Below the pieces are notes generated by a model. The model was not told where the DNA came from. It did no database searches and saw nothing but the letters and a program-made list of their open reading frames with translations. From SB15 sp964639245 (GTDB lineage: Bacteria; Chloroflexota; Anaerolineae; Aggregatilineales; J027), in contig CAZXCU010000003.1 of NCBI GenBank assembly GCA_964639245.1, forward strand, positions 1 through 64,000: a DNA stretch of 64,000 nt. The letters are read 5' to 3'. Below, in pieces: positions 33,603-42,329 of the stretch. The position numbers were made by a program, and so were the translations under genes. How positions within the stretch are numbered: position 1 is the first letter of the stretch; the number at the start of each line of letters is the position of its first letter.

Positions 33603-34439
33603 ATGGCAGAACAATCTTTTGATTCACTCCTTCCCCCCGAAATTGCCCAACGCGCAGAGAGCATCGGCATTAAAAAATCGCAATTAGACGGGGTGACAAC
33701 CTTTATGCTGGCGGTGCTGGCGGGGGCGTTTATTGCGCTCGGTGCCATTTCCGCCACGATTGTTGCAACGGGCGAAATGCCCTATGCCATCATGCGTTTG
33801 CTGATGGGCTTGATGTTTTGTCTGGGGCTGGTGCTGGTCGTGGTCGGCGGGGCGGAACTGTTCACGGGCAACAATTTAATCATCATGGCGTGGGTTAGCC
33901 GCAAAATTACGCTGCAAAAACTCCTGCGGAACTGGACAATCGTGTATCTGGGGAATTTTGTCGGCTCAGTCGTGACCGCGCTGCTGATGTATTTCACCAA
34001 ACAATATACCTTTCATGAAGGCGCGATTGGCGAAGCGGTATTAAAAATTGCGGTGGCAAAAGTCTCGCTGGATTTCGGGCAGGCGCTGGCGCTGGGAATC
34101 ATGTGCAACGGCTTGGTATGTTTGGCGGTCTGGCTGACCTACAGCGCACGCACCACCCTCGATAAAATCGCCGCGATTATTTTCCCGATTACCGCGTTTG
34201 TGGCGGCGGGTTTTGAACACAGTGTAGCGAATATGTATTTTGTGCCGATTGCCCTGTTTATCAAAGATTTTGATGGCGATTTTGTGACCCAAACCGGCCT
34301 TGATGTCAGCAACCTGACATGGGGCAATTTCCTGTTGGACAATCTGCTGCCTGTTACGCTGGGGAATATTTTTGGCGGGGCTATTATGGTCGGGGCGGTG
34401 TACTGGTTTGTCTATTTGCGCCCGAAACACGAGATGTAA
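33603..34439 (+). CDS. Formate/nitrite transporter family channel
   Basis: Inner-membrane pentameric channel of the FNT family (FocA/NirC), 278 residues with six helices. Recognisable segments are LAGAFIALGAISATIV (helix 1), GAELFTGNNLIIMAW (the conserved L/FTGN loop), LGIMCNGLVCLAVWL (the conserved LxxxxCNxLVxLAV) and FEHSVANMYFVP with the conserved EHxxANM. The substrate may be formate, nitrite or hydrosulfide. Confidence 0.93.
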   Translation: MAEQSFDSLLPPEIAQRAESIGIKKSQLDGVTTFMLAVLAGAFIALGAISATIVATGEMPYAIMRLLMGLMFCLGLVLVVVGGAELFTGNNLIIMAWVSRKITLQKLLRNWTIVYLGNFVGSVVTALLMYFTKQYTFHEGAIGEAVLKIAVAKVSLDFGQALALGIMCNGLVCLAVWLTYSARTTLDKIAAIIFPITAFVAAGFEHSVANMYFVPIALFIKDFDGDFVTQTGLDVSNLTWGNFLLDNLLPVTLGNIFGGAIMVGAVYWFVYLRPKHEM

Positions 34440-34445
34440 AGCACA

Positions 34446-34470
34446 GGCGGCACCACTCGCCGCCTTTTCT
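34446..34470 (+). terminator. Terminator after the FNT gene
   Basis: GGCGGC (34446-34451) and GCCGCC (34459-34464) with a 7-base loop, then TTTTCT. It starts seven bases after the stop. Confidence 0.65.
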
Positions 34471-34514
34471 GATAAAATAATTCCTAGTGGCACTCATAAG
34501 AGAAGGCAGCAGCG

Positions 34515-35075
34515 ATGACCACCCTCACGCAGGTTATTACCGCCGAAACGGTTGAACGCTTGGAAGCACAGGATATTATCCGCGAAGTCGCGCATGGACA
34601 GTGGGTGGAGGTTGAAGTGACGGGGGAAAGGCATGGCATTATTGCCGGAAATATTTTAGTTCATCTGAAACTTTTTGCGCGGGAGCATAAATTAGGGCGT
34701 GTTTATCCAGCCGATGTCACCTTTGTCCTAGAAGGTGATCCACAAAATATTATCACAATGCGTTTGCCCGATGTTTCCTTTGTCAGCGCGGCGCGGGTCA
34801 AAACCGAAGAACGCGATAAATATTATTACCAAGCGCCCGATTTAGCGGTTGAAGTCATCTCGCCTTCGGAAAAGAAAAAAGACATCGAAGAAAAATTGGC
34901 GGATTATCTTCGTACAGGGGTACAAGAAGTCTGGCAGGTGTATCCCGATGAACAGCAAGTGCGGGTCTATACCCCTGCTGGCACAGTCACAACTTATACC
35001 CTTGACCAAACCCTGACAACACCGCTCTTACCGGATTTTGTTTTGTCAATAAAAGACATTTTTGAAGATGCGTGA
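34515..35075 (+). CDS. Uma2-family (DUF820) protein
   Basis: A 186-residue Uma2 protein, a PD-(D/E)xK-like fold of unknown biological role, common in Chloroflexota and cyanobacteria. The conserved stretches are RLPDVSFVSAAR (about 93), PDLAVEVISPSEKKKDIEEK with the putative catalytic Glu and Lys (about 112-131), and VWQVYPDEQQVRVYTPAG to LLPDFVLSIKDIF. It overlaps the following gene by 8 bases. Confidence 0.85.
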   Translation: MTTLTQVITAETVERLEAQDIIREVAHGQWVEVEVTGERHGIIAGNILVHLKLFAREHKLGRVYPADVTFVLEGDPQNIITMRLPDVSFVSAARVKTEERDKYYYQAPDLAVEVISPSEKKKDIEEKLADYLRTGVQEVWQVYPDEQQVRVYTPAGTVTTYTLDQTLTTPLLPDFVLSIKDIFEDA

Positions 35076-36000
35076 TCTCGACTGGATTCACCAGACCCTC
35101 CCCCTTGAAAACCCGACGCTGGAGGAAGTTCGTAACGGGGCAACCGGGCGTGTTTTTCTGGTGCAAACACCTGAAAAACGCTATTTTCTCAAAATGTGTA
35201 CCGCGCCATTTGCCTATGAAGTCCCTTTAACGGCAGCCCTCGCCACATGGTTTCCATCCGACCTTCCCCAAATTGTGGCAGTGGATGAATCCAATCACTG
35301 TCTGCTCATGGCGGACGCAGGCGCAACCGTTCGTAGTTTGTCCAACGAGGATAAAAATTTATCTCTGTGGGATGCGTTGCTGCGGCAGTATGCGCGATTG
35401 CAGCAGGCGGCACTTCCCCACCGCGAAGCGTTGCTCCGGTTGGGTGTGGCGGACAGACGCTTCGCAAAATTACCCGCGCTGTACCAGCAAATCATTCAGG
35501 ATTCCGCGCTCATCGGGCATGAGGACGGGCTGACCGAAGCCGATTTTGCCCGCTTGCCTGCTTATCTGCCAACCCTTGAAAAATTATGCGAACAGGCCGC
35601 TGAACTTGCCATTCCTGAAACGCTGCACCACGACGATTTTCATACCAACAATGTTGGCTATCAACACGGGGAATATCGTTTTTTTGATTGGTGCGAAAGC
35701 GCGATTGCCCACCCGTTTTTTTCCTTGCTGATGATGCTGCGCTATGCCAAATTCATCTTTAAAGCGGATACCCCGATTTTGGATCGGCTGCGCGATGCCT
35801 ACCTTGCCGAATGGACAACCGATGTGCCGTATGAAAAACTCCTTGAAATTTTACCTGTGACCCATCAATTGACCGCGTTGTGTCGGGCGCTGACATGGTG
35901 GGATATTTCGCACAAGGTCGCCCCCGAATTTCAAAAAGAGGCTCAGGAGGGCGCGTCGTACTGGCTGCTGACCTTTTTGAACAATACCCCGTTGGATTAA
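35068..36000 (+). CDS. Aminoglycoside-phosphotransferase-family kinase-like protein
   Basis: A 310-residue protein of the APH/ChoK fold. It has GRVFLVQTPEKRYFLKM (Lys of the ATP site), LHHDDFHTNNVGYQHGEYRF (Brenner-like HxDxHxxN loop) and FDWCESAIAHPFFSLLMML (the DW/DFG-equivalent). These enzymes phosphorylate small hydroxyl compounds such as antibiotics, choline or homoserine; the substrate here is unknown. ATG 35068 overlaps the Uma2 stop, so it is translationally coupled. Confidence 0.82.
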   Translation: MRDLDWIHQTLPLENPTLEEVRNGATGRVFLVQTPEKRYFLKMCTAPFAYEVPLTAALATWFPSDLPQIVAVDESNHCLLMADAGATVRSLSNEDKNLSLWDALLRQYARLQQAALPHREALLRLGVADRRFAKLPALYQQIIQDSALIGHEDGLTEADFARLPAYLPTLEKLCEQAAELAIPETLHHDDFHTNNVGYQHGEYRFFDWCESAIAHPFFSLLMMLRYAKFIFKADTPILDRLRDAYLAEWTTDVPYEKLLEILPVTHQLTALCRALTWWDISHKVAPEFQKEAQEGASYWLLTFLNNTPLD

Positions 36001-36058
36001 GCATTTATCCATTCTATGTAATAGGCCAGATTGAAAAGTTGGCCTTGAGAATCGTGCC

Positions 36059-36153
36059 ATTCCCACACTTTCCCACACTTTCGGGGTTTTGCCGCATCAT
36101 TTACCCCTTATGTTTTGAAAAATATGGGAAAAAGTGTGGGAAACTGTGGGAAT
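36059..36153. repeat. Long inverted repeat between convergent genes
   Basis: Arms of 23 bp (36059-36081 and 36131-36153) pair with a single mismatch, separated by 49 bases. Each arm has the tandem form CCCACACTTTCCCACACTTT. It sits in a 250-base gap, otherwise without a gene. Confidence 0.75.
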
Positions 36154-36252
36154 TGACCTACTTTTATGATGCGCGTGTTAAGGTACACCTTGATGATGGC
36201 TCAAACTGTGGCGCATATCTTGCAAATTCATCCTCTTAACGCTCACGCGAAG

Positions 36253-36690
36253 TCACATTGGAGGCTCATTTGCTGCTGGGTAGGTGTTGGCGATATATGC
36301 GGTGGATTGTTTGACCAATTCCTGAAGCACCTCAAGGTCAATATCCGCTAATTTTTTCACATAGAGGCAGGCTTTGCCGGTTTTAAATTTGCCCAGTTTT
36401 TCCAAAAGTGCGCTGTAGCGGTCAAAGCCCCCCATGATATACAGGGAAAAGTTGTCTTTGCGCGGGGAAAACCCCGTCACAAACGAATCGCCTTCGTGAC
36501 CGCTGGCATATTGATAATGGTAGCTGCCAAAACCAACCATGCTTGGCCCCCACATCCGCGCTGATTCGCCCGTAACATCTTGCATCAATTGAAGGATAGC
36601 AAACGCATCTTGCCGTTTCTGGTCGTTTTCAATCGCAGAGAGAAATGCTTCAACATCTTGTTCGGTGGGTTTGGTTTTTTGTTCTGCCAT
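36253..36690 (-). CDS. DUF1801-domain protein
   Basis: A 145-residue protein starting MAEQKTKPTEQDVEAFLSAI. It has the DUF1801/YdhG pattern: GESARMWGPSMVGFGSYHY, GFSPRKDNFSLYIMG, LGKFKTGKACLYVKKLADID. The start at 36690 has AGGAGA 6 bases upstream; the frame extends ten codons further without one. The family's role is unknown. Confidence 0.85.
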   Translation of the reverse strand: MAEQKTKPTEQDVEAFLSAIENDQKRQDAFAILQLMQDVTGESARMWGPSMVGFGSYHYQYASGHEGDSFVTGFSPRKDNFSLYIMGGFDRYSALLEKLGKFKTGKACLYVKKLADIDLEVLQELVKQSTAYIANTYPAANEPPM

Positions 36691-36849
36691 GCTGTTTCTC
36701 CTAAAAACGATCATTTTCACTATAGCACAAGTGCGCTTTTGGGGTTGAGTTGGTCGATGTGTTTGTGACCGTCCGCGCCGCTTGCCTCTTTGCTCTCCCC
36801 GTCAGGCTCGATATAATAGTTTGCCATGTCACAATAAGAGTCGGGGCTT

Positions 36850-37068
36850 ATGCAAGAACCATTGGATACCACCGCGCTGCAAAAGGGAGCGCTCTTAGGG
36901 CTGGTGATTTTCTTTTTATTTGTGCTGGGGGCAGGGCTGGCCTACGGGATGTTAAGCCTGCTCAACGTGGCTGACCTGAACCAAGCCGAGCGGTTATTTT
37001 TTGCGCTGGTTCTTGGCCCGATTCTGGCGGTTATCGGGATGGTGATTTATCGACGGGTGCGCGGCTGA
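36850..37068 (+). CDS. Small two-helix membrane protein
   Basis: A 72-residue protein with helices GLVIFFLFVLGAGLAYGM and ERLFFALVLGPILAVIGMVI, and a basic C-terminal end. The next gene starts one base after its stop, so the two are co-expressed. Function unknown. Confidence 0.55.
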   Translation: MQEPLDTTALQKGALLGLVIFFLFVLGAGLAYGMLSLLNVADLNQAERLFFALVLGPILAVIGMVIYRRVRG

Positions 37069-37069
37069 C

Positions 37070-37876
37070 ATGACCACCCCCTATAGCACCCCATGGCTGA
37101 ATTATCTGGTTGACCCCATCACCGCCGTTCCTCTGCAAAAGGTCAATTTTGGGCTTGCCCCGCAGAACGACTTGAATACCGTCTACCCCATCCATCATGG
37201 GATTGTGTCATTGTCCGATGGTCACGAACGCGCAATCCTTGCTGAAAAATCTGCCGCCTATGATGCAGACTGCCGCGCACAGGGTTGGCAAGCGCCCGAC
37301 CATTTTGAATTTCGTCGTTTGCCGCGCAGTGGCTTAAATGGCTGGCCTACCCATTATTGGGCGCAGCGGGCTTTTAGCACGGCGGCGGTATGGCATGTGC
37401 TGGAAGAATCGCGCAAACGCAAAGGCGGGCTACCCATTGGCATGGCGGGAGTCGCGGCGGAATTTACCTACGGATTGCCGTACATGGCCTATGGTCTGGA
37501 TGTGGCGGGGTATGTGACCTGTGCGGTGAGTCCGCATGTGGGCATGTATGGCTTGGGAGCCTATCCCCACACCCGCTATGGACGGATTCAAGCGGAAAAT
37601 CTGCCCCTGAAACCAGAGTCATTTGATGTGGTCGTGGTCAGTGAATTTTTGCCGGATGTGATTCGTCAAGCTGCCCGACTGCTCGCCCCCACGGGCTACC
37701 TGATGCTGACCGATTGCCCGACTGCCGAAGAAGCTGTCCCCTATTTAAAAGCGGAAGGCTTGCAGGTGGAACTCCAAAAAGTCAAAGGGGTGGACGAAGG
37801 GCTGCGCGGATTGGTGCAAAAATTCCGTGCGGGCGAAATTGACGTACCCCCATTACTGGTCGCTCACCGCGAATAA
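37070..37876 (+). CDS. SAM-methyltransferase-like protein
   Basis: A 268-residue protein. The N-terminal 60 residues resemble a Trm112-like start (LVDPITAVPLQKVNFG, YPIHHGIVSL) but lack its cysteines. The centre has a degenerate methyltransferase fold: LPIGMAGVAAEF replaces the usual GxGxG, and NLPLKPESFDVVVVSEFLPD with AARLLAPTGYLMLTD follows. The methyl-donor loop is therefore unusual. Likely a methyltransferase relative of unknown substrate. Confidence 0.6.
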   Translation: MTTPYSTPWLNYLVDPITAVPLQKVNFGLAPQNDLNTVYPIHHGIVSLSDGHERAILAEKSAAYDADCRAQGWQAPDHFEFRRLPRSGLNGWPTHYWAQRAFSTAAVWHVLEESRKRKGGLPIGMAGVAAEFTYGLPYMAYGLDVAGYVTCAVSPHVGMYGLGAYPHTRYGRIQAENLPLKPESFDVVVVSEFLPDVIRQAARLLAPTGYLMLTDCPTAEEAVPYLKAEGLQVELQKVKGVDEGLRGLVQKFRAGEIDVPPLLVAHRE

Positions 37877-38015
37877 GTATAACCAAGTCATAAAATCCGC
37901 ATAAATAAGTCATAAAATCTGCTTGTGGCGATTTTTTGCTCATGCTATTCTCATTCTCATTCCCTACGCAGGGAGTAGAGACCCGTTTGCAAGATAAATT
38001 GATAAGGAAGTACGT

Positions 38016-40316
38016 ATGCCAACTTTGAGAGTTTTTGCCCGAAGGTATTTTTTGTTGGCGTTGGGGCTTGCCCTCATCGCGCTGCCGGCAGCCGATTCGG
38101 TCATTCGCACCCATCGGACGGTTCAAGCACAGGGTGTCACCCGGTTTGCGGGGGCAACCAAATCCAGCCCGCTTGCTTTAAGTGGGGATGATACGATTCT
38201 GGCGGTGGTCAATCCTGATGTGAATACCGTCACCTTTTTTGATGTCGGCGGCGATAAAAACCTGCCTCTGGGTGAAATTCCAGTGGGAACCGAACCCAAT
38301 GGTGTAGCGATTACCCCCGATGGCAAATTCGCCTATGTGACCAACACCATCGACGGCACGGTTTCGGTGCTGGCAATTGATGTCACCCAACAGCCCGCCG
38401 CCGAAGTGATTGCGACATTGCAAGTTGGGACAGAACCTTACGGGGTTGCCATTACCCCCAACGGCACCAAAGCCTATGTCACCAATGCGCGTTCTAATTC
38501 GGTCAGCGTGATTGATATTGCGACCAATACTGTCGTTTCGACCATTACCAATGTTGGCCCGGCGGTGGGGGCGGAACCTCGCGGGATTGCTATTACGAAC
38601 AACGGTGATGATATTGACACTGACGAAACCGTTTACATCACTCATTTTTATTCGTTTGCCACTCAGAACAAACTCGATGGCGAAGATGATGCCAAAACGG
38701 GCTTGGTCACCAAACTCACCACCGCCAACGATACCGTCACCGGGCAAATTATTCTGACGAACATGCCGGACACTGGTTTCAAAGCCACCGGCGATGCGAT
38801 TCAACGGATTGAACCCGGTCAAAATGCCGATTTTGTGACGGGAGCTTACCCGAACCAGATGCAAGCGCTCGCCATCAAAAATGGCTTTTTGTATATGCCG
38901 AACGTGGGCGCGTCCCCCAACGGGCCGGTGCGCTTTAACGTGAATACGCAGGCGCTGGTGCATATTCTGAACACCAATACCAATCAGGACACCGGGCAAA
39001 CCATTAACCTGCATAAAGCCGTTGCTTCTCAGCCCGAAGGCACGCGCAAATTGTTTTTGGCGGTGCCTTGGTCAATTGCTTTCAAGACCAAAGAAAATGT
39101 GGGCTATGTGGTCAGCGCGGCGAGTAATGTGCTGGTGCGGATTGAAGTGGATCCCGCCACTGGCGCAGCCATTGTCAGCAATAATCCGTTGGACGGGGCA
39201 GTGCTGGAAATTCCGGTGGGGCGCAATCCTCGCGGGGTAGTGGTCAACAATGCCGACACCCGTGCCTATGTAATGAATTACATTTCGCGGGATGTCACCG
39301 TGCTGGATATTACCCGCTTCCCCGAACAAACCCTTGCCACGCTGCGTACCAGTGCGCTGCCGGCGGCGGGTTCACCGGAAGAATTGGTGCTGGTCGGGAA
39401 AGAACTTTACAACAGCTCTGTCGGGGAATTTGCCAGCAGCATCGGCAATATGTCCAGCGAAGGTTGGCAGTCCTGCTCGGCGTGCCATCCCTTTGGCTTG
39501 TCCGATAATGTCGTGTGGATTTTTGGTGCCGGGCCGCGCCGCACCCTCTCCCAGCACACCGATTTCGCCGGGGGAGTCATGCGGGCGCTCAACTGGTCAG
39601 CCATTTTTGACGAACAGCAAGATTTTGAATTGAATATTCGCGGGGTGTCCGGCGGTCAAGGGTTGCTGCTCAACGCGGATGGTTCAGCGCTCGAAGATCC
39701 TGCCAATATCGGCGGGTTGGTGATTGGCGACCCGCCCACCTTAGCCGTCCCGAACTCCTCACGCGGGCAGTTGCAGGTCAGAACGCCTTCCGGTGGATTG
39801 GTCAATGCGTGGGATGCCATTGTCGCTTATATTCAGACGATTCGTGCGCCGATTTCGCCACTCGCGGGCAGTGATGACCCCGAAATTGCCGAAGGTCGCC
39901 AGATTTTCATTAACAACAACTGCCAGACCTGCCACGGTGGGGCGAAATGGTCAAGCAGCGCGATTGCTGGCCCGGTGACCGACCAAGCGCTGATTGCAGG
40001 TGGGCAAATCATTGGTCAGTTAGCGAATGTTGGCACATTTAACCCGAATGACTCGAACGAAGTGCGGGCGAACGGCAAACCCCCGTTGGGCGCGGATGGT
40101 TTTGTGCCGCCGTCGCTCATCAGTGTGTTCATGTCGCCGCCTTACTTCCACAACGGCTCGGCAAGTTCGCTGGATGATGTTTTGAGTGACCGCTTTATTC
40201 AGCACCGTTCGGCAGGTACAGGCGGCATTGACAGCCTGACTGACCCCGAATCGCGCCGTAAATTGGTCAAATTCTTGCTCTCGATTGATGGTTCCACCGA
40301 ACCGATTAATCCGTAA
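38016..40316 (+). CDS. YVTN beta-propeller / di-haem c-type cytochrome protein
   Basis: A 766-residue exported protein. The signal segment (FLLALGLALIALPAADS) leads to beta-propeller repeats with the YVTN pattern: EIPVGTEPNGVAITPDGKFA, then FAYVTNTIDGTVSV; LQVGTEPYGVAITPNGTKA, AYVTNARSNSVSVID; GRNPRGVVVNNADTRAYVMN. The C-terminal 280 residues have two haem c sites, CSACH at about 487-491 and CQTCH at about 636-640, as in di-haem peroxidase-like proteins (MauG/CcpA). A periplasmic electron-transfer or oxidase role is likely; substrate unknown. The RBS AAGGAAG is well placed. Confidence 0.85.
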   Translation: MPTLRVFARRYFLLALGLALIALPAADSVIRTHRTVQAQGVTRFAGATKSSPLALSGDDTILAVVNPDVNTVTFFDVGGDKNLPLGEIPVGTEPNGVAITPDGKFAYVTNTIDGTVSVLAIDVTQQPAAEVIATLQVGTEPYGVAITPNGTKAYVTNARSNSVSVIDIATNTVVSTITNVGPAVGAEPRGIAITNNGDDIDTDETVYITHFYSFATQNKLDGEDDAKTGLVTKLTTANDTVTGQIILTNMPDTGFKATGDAIQRIEPGQNADFVTGAYPNQMQALAIKNGFLYMPNVGASPNGPVRFNVNTQALVHILNTNTNQDTGQTINLHKAVASQPEGTRKLFLAVPWSIAFKTKENVGYVVSAASNVLVRIEVDPATGAAIVSNNPLDGAVLEIPVGRNPRGVVVNNADTRAYVMNYISRDVTVLDITRFPEQTLATLRTSALPAAGSPEELVLVGKELYNSSVGEFASSIGNMSSEGWQSCSACHPFGLSDNVVWIFGAGPRRTLSQHTDFAGGVMRALNWSAIFDEQQDFELNIRGVSGGQGLLLNADGSALEDPANIGGLVIGDPPTLAVPNSSRGQLQVRTPSGGLVNAWDAIVAYIQTIRAPISPLAGSDDPEIAEGRQIFINNNCQTCHGGAKWSSSAIAGPVTDQALIAGGQIIGQLANVGTFNPNDSNEVRANGKPPLGADGFVPPSLISVFMSPPYFHNGSASSLDDVLSDRFIQHRSAGTGGIDSLTDPESRRKLVKFLLSIDGSTEPINP

Positions 40317-40338
40317 ATCAAAATTCAAAGAGGGTGGA

Positions 40339-40761
40339 CTAATCCACCCTCCCCTGTCCGTTGCGGATTTCCTTGTGTTCTAGCAGGGCGGCAACTGCCG
40401 GGTCATACCCCCGCAGCCATGTGACCGCATCGGGGAGCGTCTCAAAAAAGTGCATCTCCAACCCCATCAAGCGCCCGAAACTGCCCGCAACAATATTCAC
40501 CACTTTGTTCGTGCCATAAATAAGCCGCATTTTGACCTTCGGATTTTGCTCGGTAGCCATCAGAGAACGCATTTTGCGAAAATTCATCGGAGTGGAAGTC
40601 GCCCCGCTAAAATTGATAAGGACATAGACCTCATCCGAACTATGTTCCGTGAGCTTTTTGCTCCGGTGGATTGAATCGAGCAATTCTTCTATCTGCACAT
40701 CTCCGCTGAAAGTTACATGCAGCACCAACGGTTCAAGATACCAGCCTAGTTCAAACGGCAT
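40339..40761 (-). CDS. SpoIIAA/STAS-like small protein (copy 4)
   Basis: A 140-residue relative of the cluster at 22035-23481. It reads FELGWYLEPLVLHVTFSGDV, VYVLINFSGATSTPMNFRKM, RLIYGTNKVVNIVAGSFGRL and MHFFETLPDAVTWLRGYDPA. The ATG at 40761 gives the common N-terminus; the longer frame upstream does not fit. It lies on its own after the acetyltransferase gene. Confidence 0.68.
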   Translation of the reverse strand: MPFELGWYLEPLVLHVTFSGDVQIEELLDSIHRSKKLTEHSSDEVYVLINFSGATSTPMNFRKMRSLMATEQNPKVKMRLIYGTNKVVNIVAGSFGRLMGLEMHFFETLPDAVTWLRGYDPAVAALLEHKEIRNGQGRVD

Positions 40762-40837
40762 TATCCATATTCTCGCCCAATTATTATCAATTTTAGCAAA
40801 GATATGGTCAAATGCCTTATCTGTGTGTGCATTTCCA

Positions 40838-41689
40838 TTATCCTGTTGCAAACATCGTTTTGGCGTAATACAGTTCATGGCGAATGGTGGGTTGCCCATC
40901 CCCGACTATCATCCGCATACACGAACGCAATTTTTCTGCCCCATACTGTCGGACAAGATGTTGGGCGATGGTATGCCGGGAGGATACATCCAAACGCACC
41001 TTGCGCCCCTGTAGATTGTGCAGCGCGGTTCGCAGTAATGTTTCTGCCCCCTGTGACGTGTGATGAATCCATGGGCCAACATGGGCGCTGTCATTGTCCT
41101 TGAGCTTGCTGATGATAAATCCCTGTACCTGTCCCTCCTGCACATCCAGCCACGCGGGGAAAGTCTCTAACAGGGTTTTGAGTACCCGTGAACGGTCTGC
41201 GCCAAAAACGTGTTTATCCAGCGCCAGCACCTCCTCCAGATAGGCAGGTTGGTAACGTTCGGCGGTGGGGTTTTCCTGTTCGGCGGGAGAAGCCATATAA
41301 ATATCTACCGGATAGAGCGCCCGGAAGCCAAATTTTTCATACAGGGGTTGGCCTAAGGGGGTGGCATCCAGCATGATTTCGCGCACGCCGTAGCGTTTGA
41401 GCGTGGTGAGGGCCGTGTCCATCAATTGAGAAGCCAAGCCCTGCCGTTGAAATTTGGGGTGGGTAATCACCACACCAAACCATGCGCGGTCTGTGCCATA
41501 ACGGAAGAAAAAAGTCGTTGCTGCCAGCACTGCCCCGCGATGATACATGCCCAGCGCCCCTTCGCCACTCCATTCAATCAGGCGTTTGCACTCGCTGAGC
41601 GAATTGTTCCATTTGACCGCTTGGGTCAGGGCGTGGCAGTTTTGTGCGTCGGCAGCCGTCAGGCGTTTGATATGGGTTTTCACGGGCAT
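40838..41689 (-). CDS. GNAT acetyltransferase with two acetyltransferase-like domains
   Basis: A 283-residue protein. The N-terminal GNAT domain has VVITHPKFQRQGLASQLMDT (acetyl-CoA loop, Q/RxxGxA) and GQPLYEKFGFRALYPVDIYM. The C-terminal half (RYQPAYLEEVLALDKHVFGA; GFIISKLKDNDSAHVGPWIH) is a degenerate GNAT-like domain, as in the Acetyltransf_18 family. Substrate unknown. Confidence 0.85.
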   Translation of the reverse strand: MPVKTHIKRLTAADAQNCHALTQAVKWNNSLSECKRLIEWSGEGALGMYHRGAVLAATTFFFRYGTDRAWFGVVITHPKFQRQGLASQLMDTALTTLKRYGVREIMLDATPLGQPLYEKFGFRALYPVDIYMASPAEQENPTAERYQPAYLEEVLALDKHVFGADRSRVLKTLLETFPAWLDVQEGQVQGFIISKLKDNDSAHVGPWIHHTSQGAETLLRTALHNLQGRKVRLDVSSRHTIAQHLVRQYGAEKLRSCMRMIVGDGQPTIRHELYYAKTMFATG

Positions 41690-41792
41690 TTTTCCTCAAT
41701 AGGGCGGGATAAAGGTGTTTTTTAAAAACACCCTTCCACTATAAAAGGAAAGAGGGGCAATTATCTATAGCCAAAAAAATTGGACTCAGGGT

Positions 41793-42059
41793 TTACCCTT
41801 GTGCAACTTTATGTGCAAGCGGTTCGGGTTCAGGGATGGGATCCCCCTCTTCCACTGCTACCGACAGCCAACCCAATTTGGCATCTTCGATCAATTCAAG
41901 AACTTCCTGCTGCGTATCGCCAAAGGTCATACAACCCGGGAGTTCGGGAATCTTGGCAAACCAGCCACCCTCTTCTTCGGGGATAAGCAAAATACTATAA
42001 GGCAGACTTAAATAGTAGTCTAAGCCCTTGTTTTCATTCTTGGTCTTTATCCGTCCCAT
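41793..42059 (-). CDS. hicB: HicB-family antitoxin
   Basis: About 88 residues from the ATG at 42059; a longer frame begins at 42101. The HicB core is clear: YYLSLPYSILLIPEEEGGWF, then IPELPGCMTFGDTQQEVLEL and EDAKLGWLSVAVEEGDPIPE. Such proteins neutralise the HicA ribonuclease and may repress their own operon. Its start overlaps the hicA end by about 26 bases. The exact start is uncertain, as no strong RBS is visible. Confidence 0.85.
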   Translation of the reverse strand: MGRIKTKNENKGLDYYLSLPYSILLIPEEEGGWFAKIPELPGCMTFGDTQQEVLELIEDAKLGWLSVAVEEGDPIPEPEPLAHKVAQG

Positions 42060-42321
42060 TTTCATCTTGTAGCTGAACCTCCAAAATTTCATCAATAGCA
42101 TCTAATGATGCTTGCACATAAGAGGGCTTAAGATGAGGTTTTTTAAGGGGAATAGTTAATGACCATACCACTTCATTTACCTCAGCACGAAAAATATGGT
42201 GGCTGCCATTAATTCTTCTCAACTCAAACCCGTAATCTTCCAGCACCTGTCGCAATTCGTCAAACGACACGTTGCGCGGATTCTGCCGAATCTTCTGTAA
42301 GCGTTTTTCCCTTTTGGTCAT
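42034..42321 (-). CDS. hicA: HicA-family toxin
   Basis: A 95-residue mRNA interferase-like toxin. The dsRBD-like core is FDELRQVLEDYGFELRRING with SHHIF, the His being the catalytic site in the family (GSHH). It precedes and overlaps hicB, the usual order for the hicAB operon. The C-terminus is longer than typical HicA (about 60-80). Confidence 0.85.
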   Translation of the reverse strand: MTKREKRLQKIRQNPRNVSFDELRQVLEDYGFELRRINGSHHIFRAEVNEVVWSLTIPLKKPHLKPSYVQASLDAIDEILEVQLQDENGTDKDQE

Positions 42322-42329
42322 TGTAGCAT

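Noticed and set aside
38178..39014. 278-codon minus-strand frame opposite the propeller-cytochrome gene
   Set aside because: Antisense shadow; the plus-strand protein has a signal peptide, YVTN repeats and haem motifs.
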